Assembly: GCA_015146655.1 (NCBI GenBank)
Contig: VKHL01000048.1
Location: 123,007 to 187,006, forward strand
Direction of reading: 5' to 3'
Length of the DNA stretch: 64,000 nucleotides
Origin: Ochromonas danica
Lineage: Eukaryota; Sar; Chrysophyceae; Chromulinales; Chromulinaceae
Of this stretch, positions 8,692 to 19,471 are shown piece by piece (position 1 is the first letter of the stretch; each line of letters starts with the position of its first letter). Both the position numbers and the translations under genes were made by a program. Under the pieces are notes generated by a model, which was not told where the DNA came from, ran no database searches, and was given only the letters and a program-made list of their open reading frames with translations.

Positions 8692-11600
8692 TCACTCGAG
8701 ATAGTTTCTTGCATACTCAATATGCTTTCGAATAGCATCGAGCCATTCTTTCTTTTGGGTTTCATTCTCAGCCTTCATCAAGAGTTTGTTCCCTTGAATT
8801 TCATCAACCACCTGGAACATCTGTTCAGTTGGGGGAATTGGTTTATTGTACTCATCGTTGACCACGATGGAAACAGTGCACGAGGAAAGTTTGATGGATC
8901 CTTTGGGAATCTCTGGCAAGCCATTGGTATCCTGACCATTATTTTCGTAGTAGTTCAACAAGCCCTGGCTGAGGATGAAGAAGCGGCGTTTCCAGTTCTT
9001 TACCACATGACCTTTATCAAATATTAAAAGAGTAAATCAACACGTCAAAATGATTGAAGGATCAGAGTTAGGGTAGTGCTATTTACCTTGCTTCTTCAAC
9101 CATCCTTGTTTGACATCTGGAATTTTCAAAAGTTTGTTCATAGCAGTGGCCATTCTTAACGAAGCTTCGAATAGTAACACAAACTGACTGCGAAGATTGT
9201 TTTCCTTGACATAGCAATACAAATACTCTCCCCCAGAGACATAGTTATTCAGTTTAAAAGGGAAGCTATCCTTTGGAGCGCTGCACTCATTAGGATCGGC
9301 AATGCATTCTATGTATGCATTCTCCGTGCCAAACTCACCCTGATATACCATCTTCAGGTCATAGTATTGCAGTTTATTAGTTGTGTCATTCACATAGACA
9401 AGGCGTTCTTTCCAGGACTTATAGCGATGACCTTGCTTGAATAATTTACCAATGAAGGCAACCGAGTATGTTAATTTCTCAACTTCAGTTAGATTGATCA
9501 CCGGGGCGATCATACCAGCAGTAGCGTTGTCAACATCCTCACGCCTAGTAAGATATTGAAGATTTGGTGAGACATAACCTCCAGACACGACTGGCAGCGA
9601 AAATGAATTTTCCAAATATACACGCAAAGAGGATAGTCGAATCAGAATTTCTTTGGCTAACTCTTCGCGCAGATCACCAGTAGGATCTTGGATAACCAAA
9701 AGCATAACTGCTGTTGGGATAACCAGATCGACCAGCATTTCCATCTTACCGCCACTGGAAGCAGCCGATTGACCCATTGACAAGCCAGCAGGCTGTTCGA
9801 CAACTCGTCCGATAATAAATGGTAATGGTTTTGGAAGTTTAGCAGGTGGTACAATAGGAGGAAGAACATATTCTGCAACCTTGCTATGTGTCTCAAACAT
9901 GTTGGCCATCGATCCCACACCTAGGTGATGGCAAACATTGATGATGATATTCATTACTGGGCGAATCTGCTTGGCAATAATAACGAATCCAGCCTCGGGA
10001 TAGATAATCATATCTTTCACATTAACTTCGTAGTTATTCAATGCGTCGATGACATGATTGAAAGATCTTCCAGCACTGAAAGCTGACAATAAGTCCTTGG
10101 ACATAACCATTGCTTTAATAGACTTGTCAAGAGACATCCTGGACGAATCACTAGCAATGACCGAATATGAGCGATCAACAACTGAACCGCGCGATTGGCT
10201 GGATCGATCAGTTGATTTTAGGGCTATAGAGCTTCGAGCCATAGAAGAGGCAGATGAAACATCTTCCGCCACTGAAGTTGTGCGACCAGAAATGGATTCC
10301 GCATTGCCAGCTGGGCTTGGCCATGCAGCAATTTGCGCTTGAACATAGAAAGCTTCAGAAGGTGGAACATAGCAAGGTCGCACGGTTAATCGTCCACTTT
10401 CATCTTTTCCTTTGTAGTTGTTGGAAATACGTAATATAACATAATTGGTATCCACTTGCTCTTGATAGCTTGCTGCGATGAGATCCATCGCCTGTTTACA
10501 TACCTACATCACCACAGTGCCAATTAGCAAATCAAATTTAAATATGTAATAGTGTTAAGAATATCACACTTACTCTGTCTCGAGCAACCCCAGTGCTATC
10601 AATAGTACTGACATAAATCTCGCTGGGATGAACAATAATATCATATATTACGCAGTAATTGCCATCTTTCTCATTTTGGTATTCAAAAGGAGTATTGAGA
10701 ATCATATAGATTTGCTTCTTTTTATCAAAAGCATTAGTAGCATCACCAACATTACCTTCAGCTTTGTAAGGGATTTGATTATGACTACAAATATTGATGA
10801 ATACTTTAATGCCTGAAGATCGTTTCGTCTTCACAACAAATGACGGAGTAGGAGTGATCGAAGTCATCGATTGACTATATTTTGTTAACAAAGACTTACT
10901 ACGAGATGATGGTGCAGAGGGACTATCTTGTCCAACTGATGGAGGAGCAGGTGGAGCAGGTAGTTGACCAACAGGAGTGCCTTCTTTTCCACTGCCATCA
11001 CCAGAACGAGGCATTGAAGAACGCTTTTGCTCGATCATATTGACATTGTTAACTACTGGAGTGGGCAAAGAAGTTGGTCGTTTGCTCATAGTATTCATAC
11101 GGGCCAAAGCTTCACGTTGAAATTCCAATTGTTTGGCCATTTTGAGCTGCTTCTGCTTCTCTGTTTCCTCTTCATCACTACTTGTGATCGTAGTGGTATA
11201 AGATGAAGAAGTCATTTGAGCTTGTTTAGACTTCGTAGCATTTAATCGTGGTACCGCATAGACAAGTTCCTACTCATCAAGACAGTAAATCCAAACACAC
11301 AATGGAGAAGAAGTTACTAATCATGATCATTCAACAGGTATCATTCTCTTGGAATTGTCTTACCTGACCATAACAACAAAGATCACAAACTCGAAGCTTT
11401 CCTAATGATTGAATTTCAAAGATATGAGCTTCTTGATAACAACATTGTGCACAAAAGACATTTCCACAAGCATAACAACTAATCTTAGTTGAGAAGACAC
11501 CAAATGCTTTCTTACAAAGCATACAATATTCAATATCATCATAGATAATCCATCCAACTTCATTATAGGTACCACCTTCATTAGAATGGACAAAAATACG

Positions 11601-11786
11601 ACGTGCTGGGATTTTCTTATTTTTCACCATATCTAAAGCAATTAATTCTTCTAGAATATCACTTAAATAGACCTCTCCATAATTTTGATGATTAGAAGAG
11701 CTTTTATGAGTATTAACTTCTTTCCGAAGAATAGATAATGGTTTAATAACAGAGGTTTTCAAGAGTTCTAAATGACTGATGGACAT
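8692..11786 (-). CDS. FYVE-type zinc finger, PIH1-like domain and two PH domains (four exons)
   Basis: Exons read as 11364-11786, 10574-11269, 9087-10503 and 8692-9011. All junctions are GT-AG and frame is kept (phases 0, 0, 1), giving 951 residues. ATG 11786 is chosen; the frame is open a little further only from a TTG. Domains in order: a FYVE-like finger with four CxxC pairs (CMLC 88, CYAC 104, CAQC 112, CDLC 134) and the RVC motif; a Pro/Ser linker; a PIH1-like fold (about 285-410, with KVFINICSHNQIP and YCVIYDIIVHPSE-like strands); a middle region of unknown fold; PH1 (about 718-840, GKLFKQGHRYKSWKERLVYV); and PH2 (about 846-945, GWLKKQG then a splice then KNWKRRFF). FYVE and PH domains bind membrane phosphoinositides. 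PIH1 domains act in Hsp90/R2TP and dynein-assembly complexes. A membrane-recruited adaptor is a reasonable inference. The canonical RRHHCR of FYVE is degenerate here. Confidence 0.85.
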
Positions 11787-12449
11787 GATGATTGTGATGT
11801 TATCAGTCAATCAGTCAATCAGTCAATTGAATTTGATTATGACCTTCCTACAGGCTAGACAGTGGGAAGGGACAAAAGAACCACACAGTGAAGAGAGACT
11901 GAAAAAAGAAATGACTTGAATATAAGGACTCTTCGTATCTTTCACAATTGCTTCTTGTTCTCTGTGAATTGTGAAGTTAACTGGGATGAGTGAGGAGGGG
12001 CAGAGGCTGGCCGGGAAGAAGAGAGGGAAAATCACAAACGATAAACGATTGATGGTAACTTTGCCACGCTCCTCAAAGACAACATTGAGGTGCCAAGTCG
12101 AAGCACCAATGCCAACAGTCTATTATCACTGTAGCTACAGCAACATTGAGTGGACATAACAAGCTCTTTCAACTTTGGTTTGGAGATCTAGGACATCAAA
12201 ATTTGGAACCGCTTCTCGCCACTAGGATTTCCACGGAATCCATGGAATTAAGCGTTACAAGTTGCAAAATCCGGAAAAATGATCAAAACATAATGATTTT
12301 GGTTTATATTTTGAGTTAATTTTTAATTAACTTGCTTAGGCATATCAAAAGACATTTATTCCTCAGGGCACAGGGATCATAAGATACCATCTACTGGCTA
12401 TCCTATACGATCTTGCACTTGAAAGGCAACAAATCAAATGTTAACGCAT
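11787..12449. other. 5' region of the FYVE-PIH1-PH gene
   Basis: A CAGTCAATCAGTCAAT tandem tract lies at about 11804-11826, immediately upstream of the start. GGAATCCATGGAATT is at 12235-12249. TTAATTTTTAATTAA-like AT-rich sequence is near 12316-12330. No gene is supported. Confidence 0.45.
12235..12249. promoter_or_regulatory. GGAATCCATGGAATT palindromic motif
   Basis: One of several copies of an ATTCCATGGAAT-like palindrome located in 5' flanks in this window; here about 450 bases upstream of the FYVE-PIH1-PH start. Confidence 0.35.
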
Positions 12450-14474
12450 TTAGCGCTTGCGAAAAATGAGCTTCAGAATGTTGGCGATAAAATCGAAGGG
12501 CCAAAAGAGGAGTCGCTTGAACGAAGACAGTTTGGTAGATACCACACCACGCCGCCTTTCAGATTGAGCATTTTCTCCAGCATCGATATCAAGCACATTG
12601 TCACTACTGTCATCTTCATGATGAAGATGGAAAGTGGCAGTGCTCTCCTCGAGTTCATCAGTTTTGCTCTGATCGCTTTCCTCATCGAGGGCAACGGCCC
12701 CCTCAGTGTCGGTGTCGATGATGGACTCCGTGATAAGAGGTTCTTCAATTCTTGTACCAGTTCCTTGTAGTTGTTCATTCCCTTCCAAAGAAGAGATAGT
12801 AGAAGTATCTATGACAGCGTCAGATTGGACGACAGTGCCATCATCTTCTGCCTCGTATTCAATAGCTTCTTCAGCAAGAGGCATAGCATCATGTGAAGCA
12901 ATTTGAGCTTCAATCTCACTTTTATCTCCAACTTCTTCCTTACCAGAAACCAAATTAACATCTTCCTCTCTCAACACAATCAAGTCAAATGTCTCTTGTC
13001 CAGCTAATTCAATGATGGGTTGAATTCTCGCCTCTTGATTGGACATTTGTTGTCTGGAAAGCATGGCATCTGGCGAGATAACTGGCGCTTCAAGCTGTCG
13101 TCTGGCTTTGGAAGTAACCCAAGCAGCAGATATAGCAATGACAATACAAATGACCATTATGACTAATCTGATCCACAAACTCGAGAAAGTGCTTGTAGAA
13201 GAGGAAGCTTTGTTTGTCGGTCCAACCGATACAGCTTTGTTTTCCTTGCCAACTTCAGTCTCCTTCGATGGGTGATGATTATCAACAGTTGTAACAATGC
13301 TTGGAACGGCTTGTTGATTTGAGGCTTGAGGCTCATGGAGCACGTCATTGCTACTGGCTGATGAGGTAGGAGAAAGGAGAATATCAACCTTAACATCCGC
13401 AGTATGAGCGGCAATCTCCTCCAATGAATCGATCACGACCTTCATCACTTCCAACGTTGTTGACTCACTGATTGGTGGTGGCTCTGTAGCACTATGAGAA
13501 TTACTCATAGAAGGAGTAGCTGTAGCTACAGAGTCGACAGGAAAAGGTACAGTGGAAAGAGGTTGAGGGAAGAGATCTTCAAAAGCCTCGATTACTTCTT
13601 TCAGATCTTCTTTAGAGGTGCTGGACAGGTTGAGAGGTGCAAGGTCATCAAGGGAAAGATCACCACAACTACCTTCCTCGTCCTCTTCTATACCTTCACC
13701 TAACTCATTCATGACATCAGCTAGTAGCTGAGAAGTCACTTGATTGTCTTCTTCATTCTCATCCTCTTCAAGACTATCATTTCTGCTAGCATTACCTCCT
13801 CCTAACCCATCAGCTAGGTAGGAACTAAAAGAAGAGTTCAAAGATCGATAAGGATCATACTCAGGTTCCTCGCTAATTGACGAGAGTTTCGTCGCTGAAA
13901 AGGATTTAGGACGACTAAATGAACGTGGTTTTCGTGGAATTTTACGTACAAATCCATTGGCCTTATCTCGAACAAAACTGATAAGAGCCACCCAATAGGC
14001 AGCATCAGCATAGTTAGGAGTACGAAGTTTGAATAATTGGAAAGTCTGTTGACCACTCGTAGCAGTAGGATTAGCCAAGTTCTCGTCATTATTGCTATTG
14101 GGTGGCTGTGGGGGTGGAGGGCCTGGGAGGGTCTGATGAGAAAGATGTTTGGATTGAATTTGCAAGATAATATAGAAGCCTTTCGTATCAGTTCCAGGAA
14201 GGTTACTCTCTAGTGGAGTACATTCAGCAACATAGACTTGGATGACCTGAGCGAGGTCTACCATAGCGATGAGAGTGGAGGCATCTTGTTGTTGAGATTT
14301 GTAGATGGTTAGGAATGAACCATTAATAGAACAAAAGCGCTTTTGCCAGGTTCCAGAGTGTTTAGATTGTTTATAGAGAAAGCCTTTCTTAGTGGAAGAG
14401 ATAATGGATGTGGAGGAGGAAGAAGATGATGATGATGATGATGCCATAGAAGAAGAAGAAGAAGATAAGAGCAT
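12450..14474 (-). CDS. PH-domain protein with C-terminal membrane segment
   Basis: Intronless, 674 residues. After a Ser-rich start, a PH domain covers about 27-180: KKGFLYKQSKHSGTWQKRFC opens it, a Pro/Asn-rich loop interrupts it, and YADAAYWVALISFVRDKANG closes it with the expected Trp. A long acidic, Ser-rich linker follows. One membrane segment lies at about 428-450 (LWIRLVIMVICIVIAISAAW). The tail ends in a hydrophobic, basic stretch (LLFWPFDFIANILKLIFRKR) that could form an amphipathic or hairpin anchor. The likely role is a phosphoinositide-sensing protein on an internal membrane, perhaps tethering two membranes; the partner is unknown. It is divergent from the small gene at 14734 with a 259-base shared 5' region. 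Confidence 0.85.
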   Translation of the reverse strand: MLLSSSSSSMASSSSSSSSSSTSIISSTKKGFLYKQSKHSGTWQKRFCSINGSFLTIYKSQQQDASTLIAMVDLAQVIQVYVAECTPLESNLPGTDTKGFYIILQIQSKHLSHQTLPGPPPPQPPNSNNDENLANPTATSGQQTFQLFKLRTPNYADAAYWVALISFVRDKANGFVRKIPRKPRSFSRPKSFSATKLSSISEEPEYDPYRSLNSSFSSYLADGLGGGNASRNDSLEEDENEEDNQVTSQLLADVMNELGEGIEEDEEGSCGDLSLDDLAPLNLSSTSKEDLKEVIEAFEDLFPQPLSTVPFPVDSVATATPSMSNSHSATEPPPISESTTLEVMKVVIDSLEEIAAHTADVKVDILLSPTSSASSNDVLHEPQASNQQAVPSIVTTVDNHHPSKETEVGKENKAVSVGPTNKASSSTSTFSSLWIRLVIMVICIVIAISAAWVTSKARRQLEAPVISPDAMLSRQQMSNQEARIQPIIELAGQETFDLIVLREEDVNLVSGKEEVGDKSEIEAQIASHDAMPLAEEAIEYEAEDDGTVVQSDAVIDTSTISSLEGNEQLQGTGTRIEEPLITESIIDTDTEGAVALDEESDQSKTDELEESTATFHLHHEDDSSDNVLDIDAGENAQSERRRGVVSTKLSSFKRLLFWPFDFIANILKLIFRKR

Positions 14475-14733
14475 TATGTCTCTCTCTATTCAGTCGATTT
14501 CAAGATCTTGTAGAGACACAAGCTATAGAGGATTGTGAAGAAAAACCTGAAAATGACTAGTCAGTCAATGGTGAAGTGAACGCCATGCACTTTCTGTGGG
14601 GATGGTGAACGTTTGAAACCCTCCAACCTCTCCTGGAAGAAAAACAGGAAACGGTCAATAAAAACTCGTTTTCTTCTGACTGTATGTGCGTTTTTGCGAT
14701 TCCATGGAATCCAGACGTTTCCATTGAACTGCG
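14475..14733. promoter_or_regulatory. Shared divergent promoter region with ATTCCATGGAAT palindrome
   Basis: The 259 bases separate two divergent ATGs. GATTCCATGGAATCC at 14698-14712 contains a perfect 12-base palindrome, 22 bases before the plus-strand ATG. That position could place it in the 5' leader or core promoter of the FAM177-like gene. Confidence 0.4.
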
Positions 14734-15273
14734 TTGCTTTCCAAAAAGAAAAGAAAAAGAATGCTGTTTGATCGTGTCCAATGGCTTGGACAGAGATTAT
14801 TGGAAGGTGTGGAAAGAGTGGGTGAGGCAATAGTCTCTGTGCTGGGTCTTGATGATAGTCGCTATCAGGATATTCTAGACAATATGACACCTCGAGAACA
14901 ACAAGAAGCAGAACGAGTTCATCTTCAACGTGAAGAGGAATATCGACTCTTCCAAGAAAATCATTCTGTTGAGGTTATGTTGGAAACAGGTCAAGTCACT
15001 CCAGAGAGTGAAGACCACCTGCGGCAGGGTGCAATAGCTCAACCTCCTCCTATGCCGCATCCACCTGAACCAACTCCTCCTAAGCCACCGATGGCACTAC
15101 CTCCAGAACCTGCACTATCATTATCTGCTCCTATCGAAATGAATGCTGTAGAAATCACAGTAAAAAGCACAAAGGACCAACCTGGCTGCGATGTTGTAGA
15201 TGTTGACAATGTTGTCAAGAAGAATGACTGTGAAGAGGAACCTATATGCTCACCCCCTGCTGACTCCGTCTAA
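14734..15273 (+). CDS. Small FAM177-like protein
   Basis: 179 residues, one exon. The N-terminus is basic (MLSKKKRKR), followed by an amphipathic helix and GLDDSRYQDILDNMTPREQQ with a Glu/Gln/Arg-rich helix. This resembles the C-terminal core of eukaryotic FAM177 proteins, where a G(I/L)xxxxYQ motif precedes a charged helix; the match is short and tentative. The rest is Pro-rich (105-125) and acidic. ATG 14734 is the first; an ATG at 14761 would remove the basic start. No function is known for FAM177. The stop codon lies in a small hairpin (ACTCCGT/ACGGAGT). Confidence 0.65.
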   Translation: MLSKKKRKRMLFDRVQWLGQRLLEGVERVGEAIVSVLGLDDSRYQDILDNMTPREQQEAERVHLQREEEYRLFQENHSVEVMLETGQVTPESEDHLRQGAIAQPPPMPHPPEPTPPKPPMALPPEPALSLSAPIEMNAVEITVKSTKDQPGCDVVDVDNVVKKNDCEEEPICSPPADSV

Positions 15274-15652
15274 CGGAGTTACAGGGTTTTGGTCAGGGTC
15301 GCATCACTGCTGATGTGAGTTGGAGGTGGAAGAATTGCTTCCATCCTCACTCTGATCCACATGTTGGCTTAGAGGAGGTTTATGTTGTTATGTTGTTATG
15401 GATATAGTTATATCTACCACACCGCTGATGGGGTGAATGAAGGGAGACAACAGTATCCCTTTCAACAAGGATTTTGGTCATATGTTTGATTACTATGCTT
15501 ATTCGATGTATTGCAAAGCATAATTGTGATGATGTTATATATCGCGAACATCTTAAGATTTAAGATTTAGCCTCAGTTGAAGCTAATGGTAAAGTGCTTC
15601 TACGCGAGAATGGCATAACATGAATGCAAAAAGATATTTCTCGCTACACTAT
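15274..15652. other. Intergenic region between convergent genes
   Basis: 3' flank of both the FAM177-like and DLH-LEA genes. No open frame or repeat of note. Confidence 0.4.
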
Positions 15653-17788
15653 TTATTTGGAGCGGTCTTCCTGAGATTGGGATCTGGCTTTCACTCCTTC
15701 ACTAGCTTGCTTGATATTCTCACCAGCTCTTTCCCCAGCTTTTCCTGCAGCTTGTCCAGCCTTTTCGCCGGTGTCACGAGAGCGCTCTTTGGTTTTGTCC
15801 CAACCTTCTTGAGCACGCTCTCCAGCTTGCTGGGCTCCTTCTTTGGTTTTGCCCGCACCTTCCTGCGTACGCTGCTTGGTCTTATCCCATCCTTCTTGAG
15901 CACGCTCTCCAGCTTGCTGGGCTCCTTCTTTAGTTTTGTCCCAACCTTCCTGCGTACGTTGCTTGGTCTGATCCCAGCCTTCTTGAGCACGCTCACCTGA
16001 TTGTTGAGCTCCTTCTTTGGTTTTGTCCCAACCTTCCTGCGTACGTTGCTTGGTCTGATCCCAGCCTTCTTGAGCACGCTCTCCAGCTTGCTGGGCTCCT
16101 TCTTTGGTTTTGTCCCAACCTTCTTGCATTCTTTCTCCAGCTTGTTGGGTTCTTTCTTTGGTACCCTCATAGCCTTCTGCGGTACGCTGTTTGGTTGCGT
16201 CCCATGCTTGCTGGGTACCCTCCTTGGTTTTTTCATAACCCTCCGCTGTACGTTGCTTGGTTGCATCCCAACCTTCTTGCACTTTTTCTCCAGCTTGTTG
16301 GGTTCTTTCTTTGGCTCCCTCATAGCCTTCTGCCGTGCGCTGTTTGGTTGCATCCCATGCTTGTTGGGTACCCTCCTTGGTTTTTTCATAACCCTCCGCG
16401 GTGCGTTGCTTGGTTGCATCCCAACCTTCTTGAATCCGCTGAGCAGCTTGTTGCGCGGTTTCCTTGGTCCTCTCCAAAGCTTGTTGAGCTCCTTCTTGGG
16501 CTCGTTGACCTAGATTCTGAGCTCCCTCTTTGGTTTGCTCGTAGCCTTGACGCATTTGCTCGCTCACGCTTCCGGGAATCTCCCGCACAACTTCTCCTCT
16601 GTCCTCCATTTTTTCAACAGGGCGACTTGGATGCTCCACACCTTCGGTGAACTCTTTGGCAGCCTTGCCAACACCTTGGACCAATTGACTAGGATCCATT
16701 TCGAAGTGATGGTTGAAGAAGTCCATAATTTGAGATAAGGATTGCACAACTGCTTGGTGAACTTCGCGATCATTGAGGTTTCCACGCAACAAGAACCCAT
16801 GTTCCATGTTGTAATAGTCAACGTCAGCAGAGGTTGGTAGCTTGTGCTTGAGCATTTTCAAGTAATGTTGATAGTCCTCCGGGTCACCCTATGTCGAAAG
16901 GCCTCTTAGCGCACTGGAAATATTATGTAAACGATTGGCGTGGCTTACCTTTGTTGGCATCAACAAGATTGGACGCTCAATGCGAGACATTAAGTTGATC
17001 AAAGATCCTCCAAAGACTCTTTCCTCAAGGTTGATGCTGGGATGAGGCAATGCTCCGCAGACAAAGTTTTCAGCAATGTCAGAGGCCAGCAAATGGGTGA
17101 CGACCCAACCACCCCTGTTGCAAAGGTTGGTTATGGTTAGAGAGTGAAGCACAGCGAAAAGTGAGTGCCGTCTTACCAGCTGAAGCCAACGAGAGCAATC
17201 TTCTCAATGCCTTCCTTTTGCATGTACTTGACTAAAGAGCACACCTTTGGCTTAAGGTTGCCTATTTACATCCAGTGGATTATTATCATGATTCGAAATG
17301 GAGTGCAGTGCGCTTGCTATCTTACCTTCAATGGTCGTATCCTTCACGTAATCCAAGGGATGAGTGAAGACAGAGGTTATGGATGGTCCTAATCAATTCA
17401 GACCCGGTTACTATCATCTTCCAACCTCAATAAGTACAGATCAATCATTACCTTCAGCTGCCTTAGAAGTTCCCATCAGTTTGGGAATGACCGCCAAGCA
17501 GTCATTATCTCCGAAGAAATCGGCGATGTTGCGGATTCGACCAGAATTCCACCCAATGGTGTCCGAAATCAAGATCACACCACGCTTGCCACGAGCCGTA
17601 CCAGTAGCATAGAATTCAGTATCATCCTTGAGTTTGAGGATGCTTCCCACAGTATTGTAATCAGGGGCGACAACGCGATCAATTTGAGTACCGTAATTAG
17701 AAGATGACATGGAAAATGCTGTGGAAGGCTTCAAAAAAGAAGTGACGGTAACAAGACTCAATAAAATTCTTGGACGTAAAAGAAACAT
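15653..17788 (-). CDS. Plastid-directed dienelactone hydrolase fused to LEA-like repeats (five exons)
   Basis: Exons 17452-17788, 17326-17388, 17177-17261, 16949-17114 and 15653-16888 join in frame (GT-AG throughout), giving 628 residues. Residues 1-25 are a signal peptide ending STAF, an Ala-Phe motif typical of plastid import via the ER in red-secondary algae. A dienelactone hydrolase-type alpha/beta fold spans about 45-265: strand GVILISDTIGW, nucleophile elbow GFSWGG (Ser161), GDPED (Asp219 as likely acid) and EHGF (His247). From about 300 to 610 comes an array of roughly 11-residue-based repeats such as QEGWDKTKEGAQQAGERA and QQAWDATKQRTAEGYE, like group 3 LEA or apolipoprotein helices. 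DLH enzymes cleave lactones or esters. The repeat tail may bind membranes or protect on drying. The fusion is unusual. Confidence 0.88.
15700..16560 (-). repeat. Tandem coding repeats of LEA-like tail
   Basis: The DNA repeats a block around CCAACCTTCTTGAGCACGCT with alternating lengths of 33 and 66 bases. This matches the 11- and 22-residue helical periods and suggests growth by in-frame duplication. Every unit keeps frame. Confidence 0.75.
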
Positions 17789-18000
17789 TAACCTGCAGAT
17801 CGAAATCGACTGCGGAGTTCAGATAGGAAGAAGGGATGACTTGTTGATGCGAAGAGGCAAAGCAAATCAATTGTGAGGAGATGGTCTCTCTTAGGAGGGA
17901 TTCTGTTGACTTCTATGGTCATGACGTGGTTGAACTTCTTCATGGTCTTTCACAATCTTTTCTTCACAATATTTGTGCGGCCCCAATCCCCGTCCCAGCA

Positions 18001-18036
18001 AAAAGGCGAGATTTCCATGTCGTAGTTTTAGAGTTT
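18001..18036. repeat. 36-bp dispersed repeat, copy 1 (copy 2 at 23441-23476)
   Basis: Starts AAAAGGCGAGATTT. The two copies differ at 3 of 36 positions, have the same orientation and are 5.4 kb apart, one at each side of the mobile-element cluster. Confidence 0.7.
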
Positions 18037-18072
18037 TGAATTCCATATCTCCGCAGCTAGATTTATAACATT

Positions 18073-19282
18073 GAGACACATGTCGCAAAAACACCACAGT
18101 AGAAAATGGACTTATTTACAGTGACCACACCCAAGATTCACTCATCTTTCTTTTCAGTTCTCTTTTCAGTCTTTGCTCATGTTGCATGGAATCTTCATCA
18201 TAATTGAATTACTTCAAGTTATTCATTGGGTTATCTGGTTGCATTTGCAAGAAGGCACTGGAAATGTCTATTTCTTCGCGAAAGATCTTGGAAGACCTTG
18301 TCTTCCACAGACTGCCCCAAAGGGCAGTCGAAGATCTTATCGATTTCGTTAAACATCGAGATCCGATCTTGTGGGGTAACGAGAAACCCAGAGGATTTCT
18401 CGGTTTGTTCGTTCTCGTCGCTTTATACCAGGATCTCTACCATAAGAGCTTTGCGGTCCTCGCGCGAGAGCTTCGACCCCTGATGAAATTCAGCTCGCGT
18501 ACCTTCAAGGTCAATATCCAAAAACGTCGGTAAATCTTTTCTGGGTGGGCGAAGAGGCGGATAGACCATGGAAATCTCTCCATCTGGCGATCTGCTGTTC
18601 GAGCTGTCCGAATCCCAGCAGAGGTACATGACACTCGGGTAAGGGTAGACTCAACAGATTTTCCTCTGGTGAAGTTTAAAGGATATAACAAAAAGAGTTT
18701 GGACCATTCGTTCAAGCTCAACCGCCCTGGAGGAAGGCGGTTTATGATAGTGGTAGACGGTAAGGGTGTTTTAAGATATCTAAACGACGGCTTCATGCTG
18801 AAGACGCATGATGGCACCTTCTTGGAGCTCCATCGTGAGTCTCTTGTTAACTTGTTCTCGGGAGCGGTATTCATAGACACAACCACTTCTCTAGAGGGAA
18901 GACTCTTTTTCACCGCTCCGAGGTGAAATGACATACAAACTATGCCATGAGTGGTGCTAACGCCGAGAACCCCATGTGCAGAAAGTTCAATGCTGCACAT
19001 CAGGCCGCTCAAGCAAAAGTAGAGCAGCCGTTTGGCTATATTAAGACCAAATGGGCTACTTTTGAAAGTCTTTGGCGAGAAGGGGAAATACAACTTAATT
19101 ATGCTGTTTACATAGCATTTGCTTTTTACAATTACATGAAAACGCATCCCTGATACATATATCTATGTAGTCTTTACTAAATATCAATCATCTTTATGTA
19201 AAAGAACTTAAACAGCCCATCCATTTTGTGTCACTGTAAATAAGTCCATTTTCCACTGAGGTGTTTTTGCGACATGTGTCTC
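18073..19282. mobile_element. DNA transposon, 1210 bp, with 53-bp terminal inverted repeats
   Basis: The left terminus (18073-18125) and the reverse complement of the right terminus (19230-19282) match at 51 of 53 positions, both beginning GAGACACATGTCGCAAAAAC. ATT sits on both outer sides (18070-18072 and 19283-19285), a possible 3-base target duplication. The interior encodes one decayed DDE transposase. Long inverted ends, a small size and a short duplication fit an IS5/PIF-Harbinger-like element; the exact superfamily is uncertain. Confidence 0.8.
18264..19153 (+). pseudogene. DDE transposase pseudogene (Harbinger/IS5-like)
   Basis: The coding frame starts at ATG 18264 (MSISSRKILEDLVFHRLPQR) and is broken by an in-frame TAA at 18531-18533. 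It resumes in the same frame (IFSGWAKRRIDHG...) to a TGA near 18924, then shifts frame for the last part (from about 18947). Seen motifs are VDSTDFPLVKFKG (likely first catalytic Asp), LDHSFKLNRPGGRRFMIVVD, and KVEQPFGYIKTKW with the likely catalytic Glu. Together these match DDE_Tnp_4-type transposases. With one stop and one frameshift the copy cannot make an active enzyme. It lies wholly inside the inverted repeats of the element. Confidence 0.82.
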
Positions 19283-19297
19283 ATTTATCTTCTACTT

Positions 19298-19471
19298 GCG
19301 CAGCCCCATAAATCGCTTTTTCTCGACTTTTTCCAAACTCGATTAATTTTAGGCCTTCCAACCTTGACAAGTAACAGCACCAAACAGGCAGGCACGTCGC
19401 TTTGTCAGTTTTAACCCTCAAAACGCGAGTTTTGAAGCGACTACCGAGGTGGTGGATTTATGGGGCTGCGC
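19298..19471. mobile_element. 174-bp MITE-like element
   Basis: GCGCAGCCCCATAAATC at 19298-19314 is perfectly inverted at 19455-19471 (17 bp). The interior has no coding capacity and contains TTTTAACCCTCAAAACGCG-type sequence. It begins 15 bases after the right end of the 1210-bp transposon. No clear target duplication was seen, so mobility is inferred from structure only. Confidence 0.6.

Noticed and set aside
15691-16419. 242-codon Lys/Pro-rich minus-strand frame and hydrophobic plus-strand frames over the LEA-like tail
   Set aside because: Alternative-frame reads of the in-frame repeat array; the correct frame is fixed by splice continuity with the hydrolase exons.
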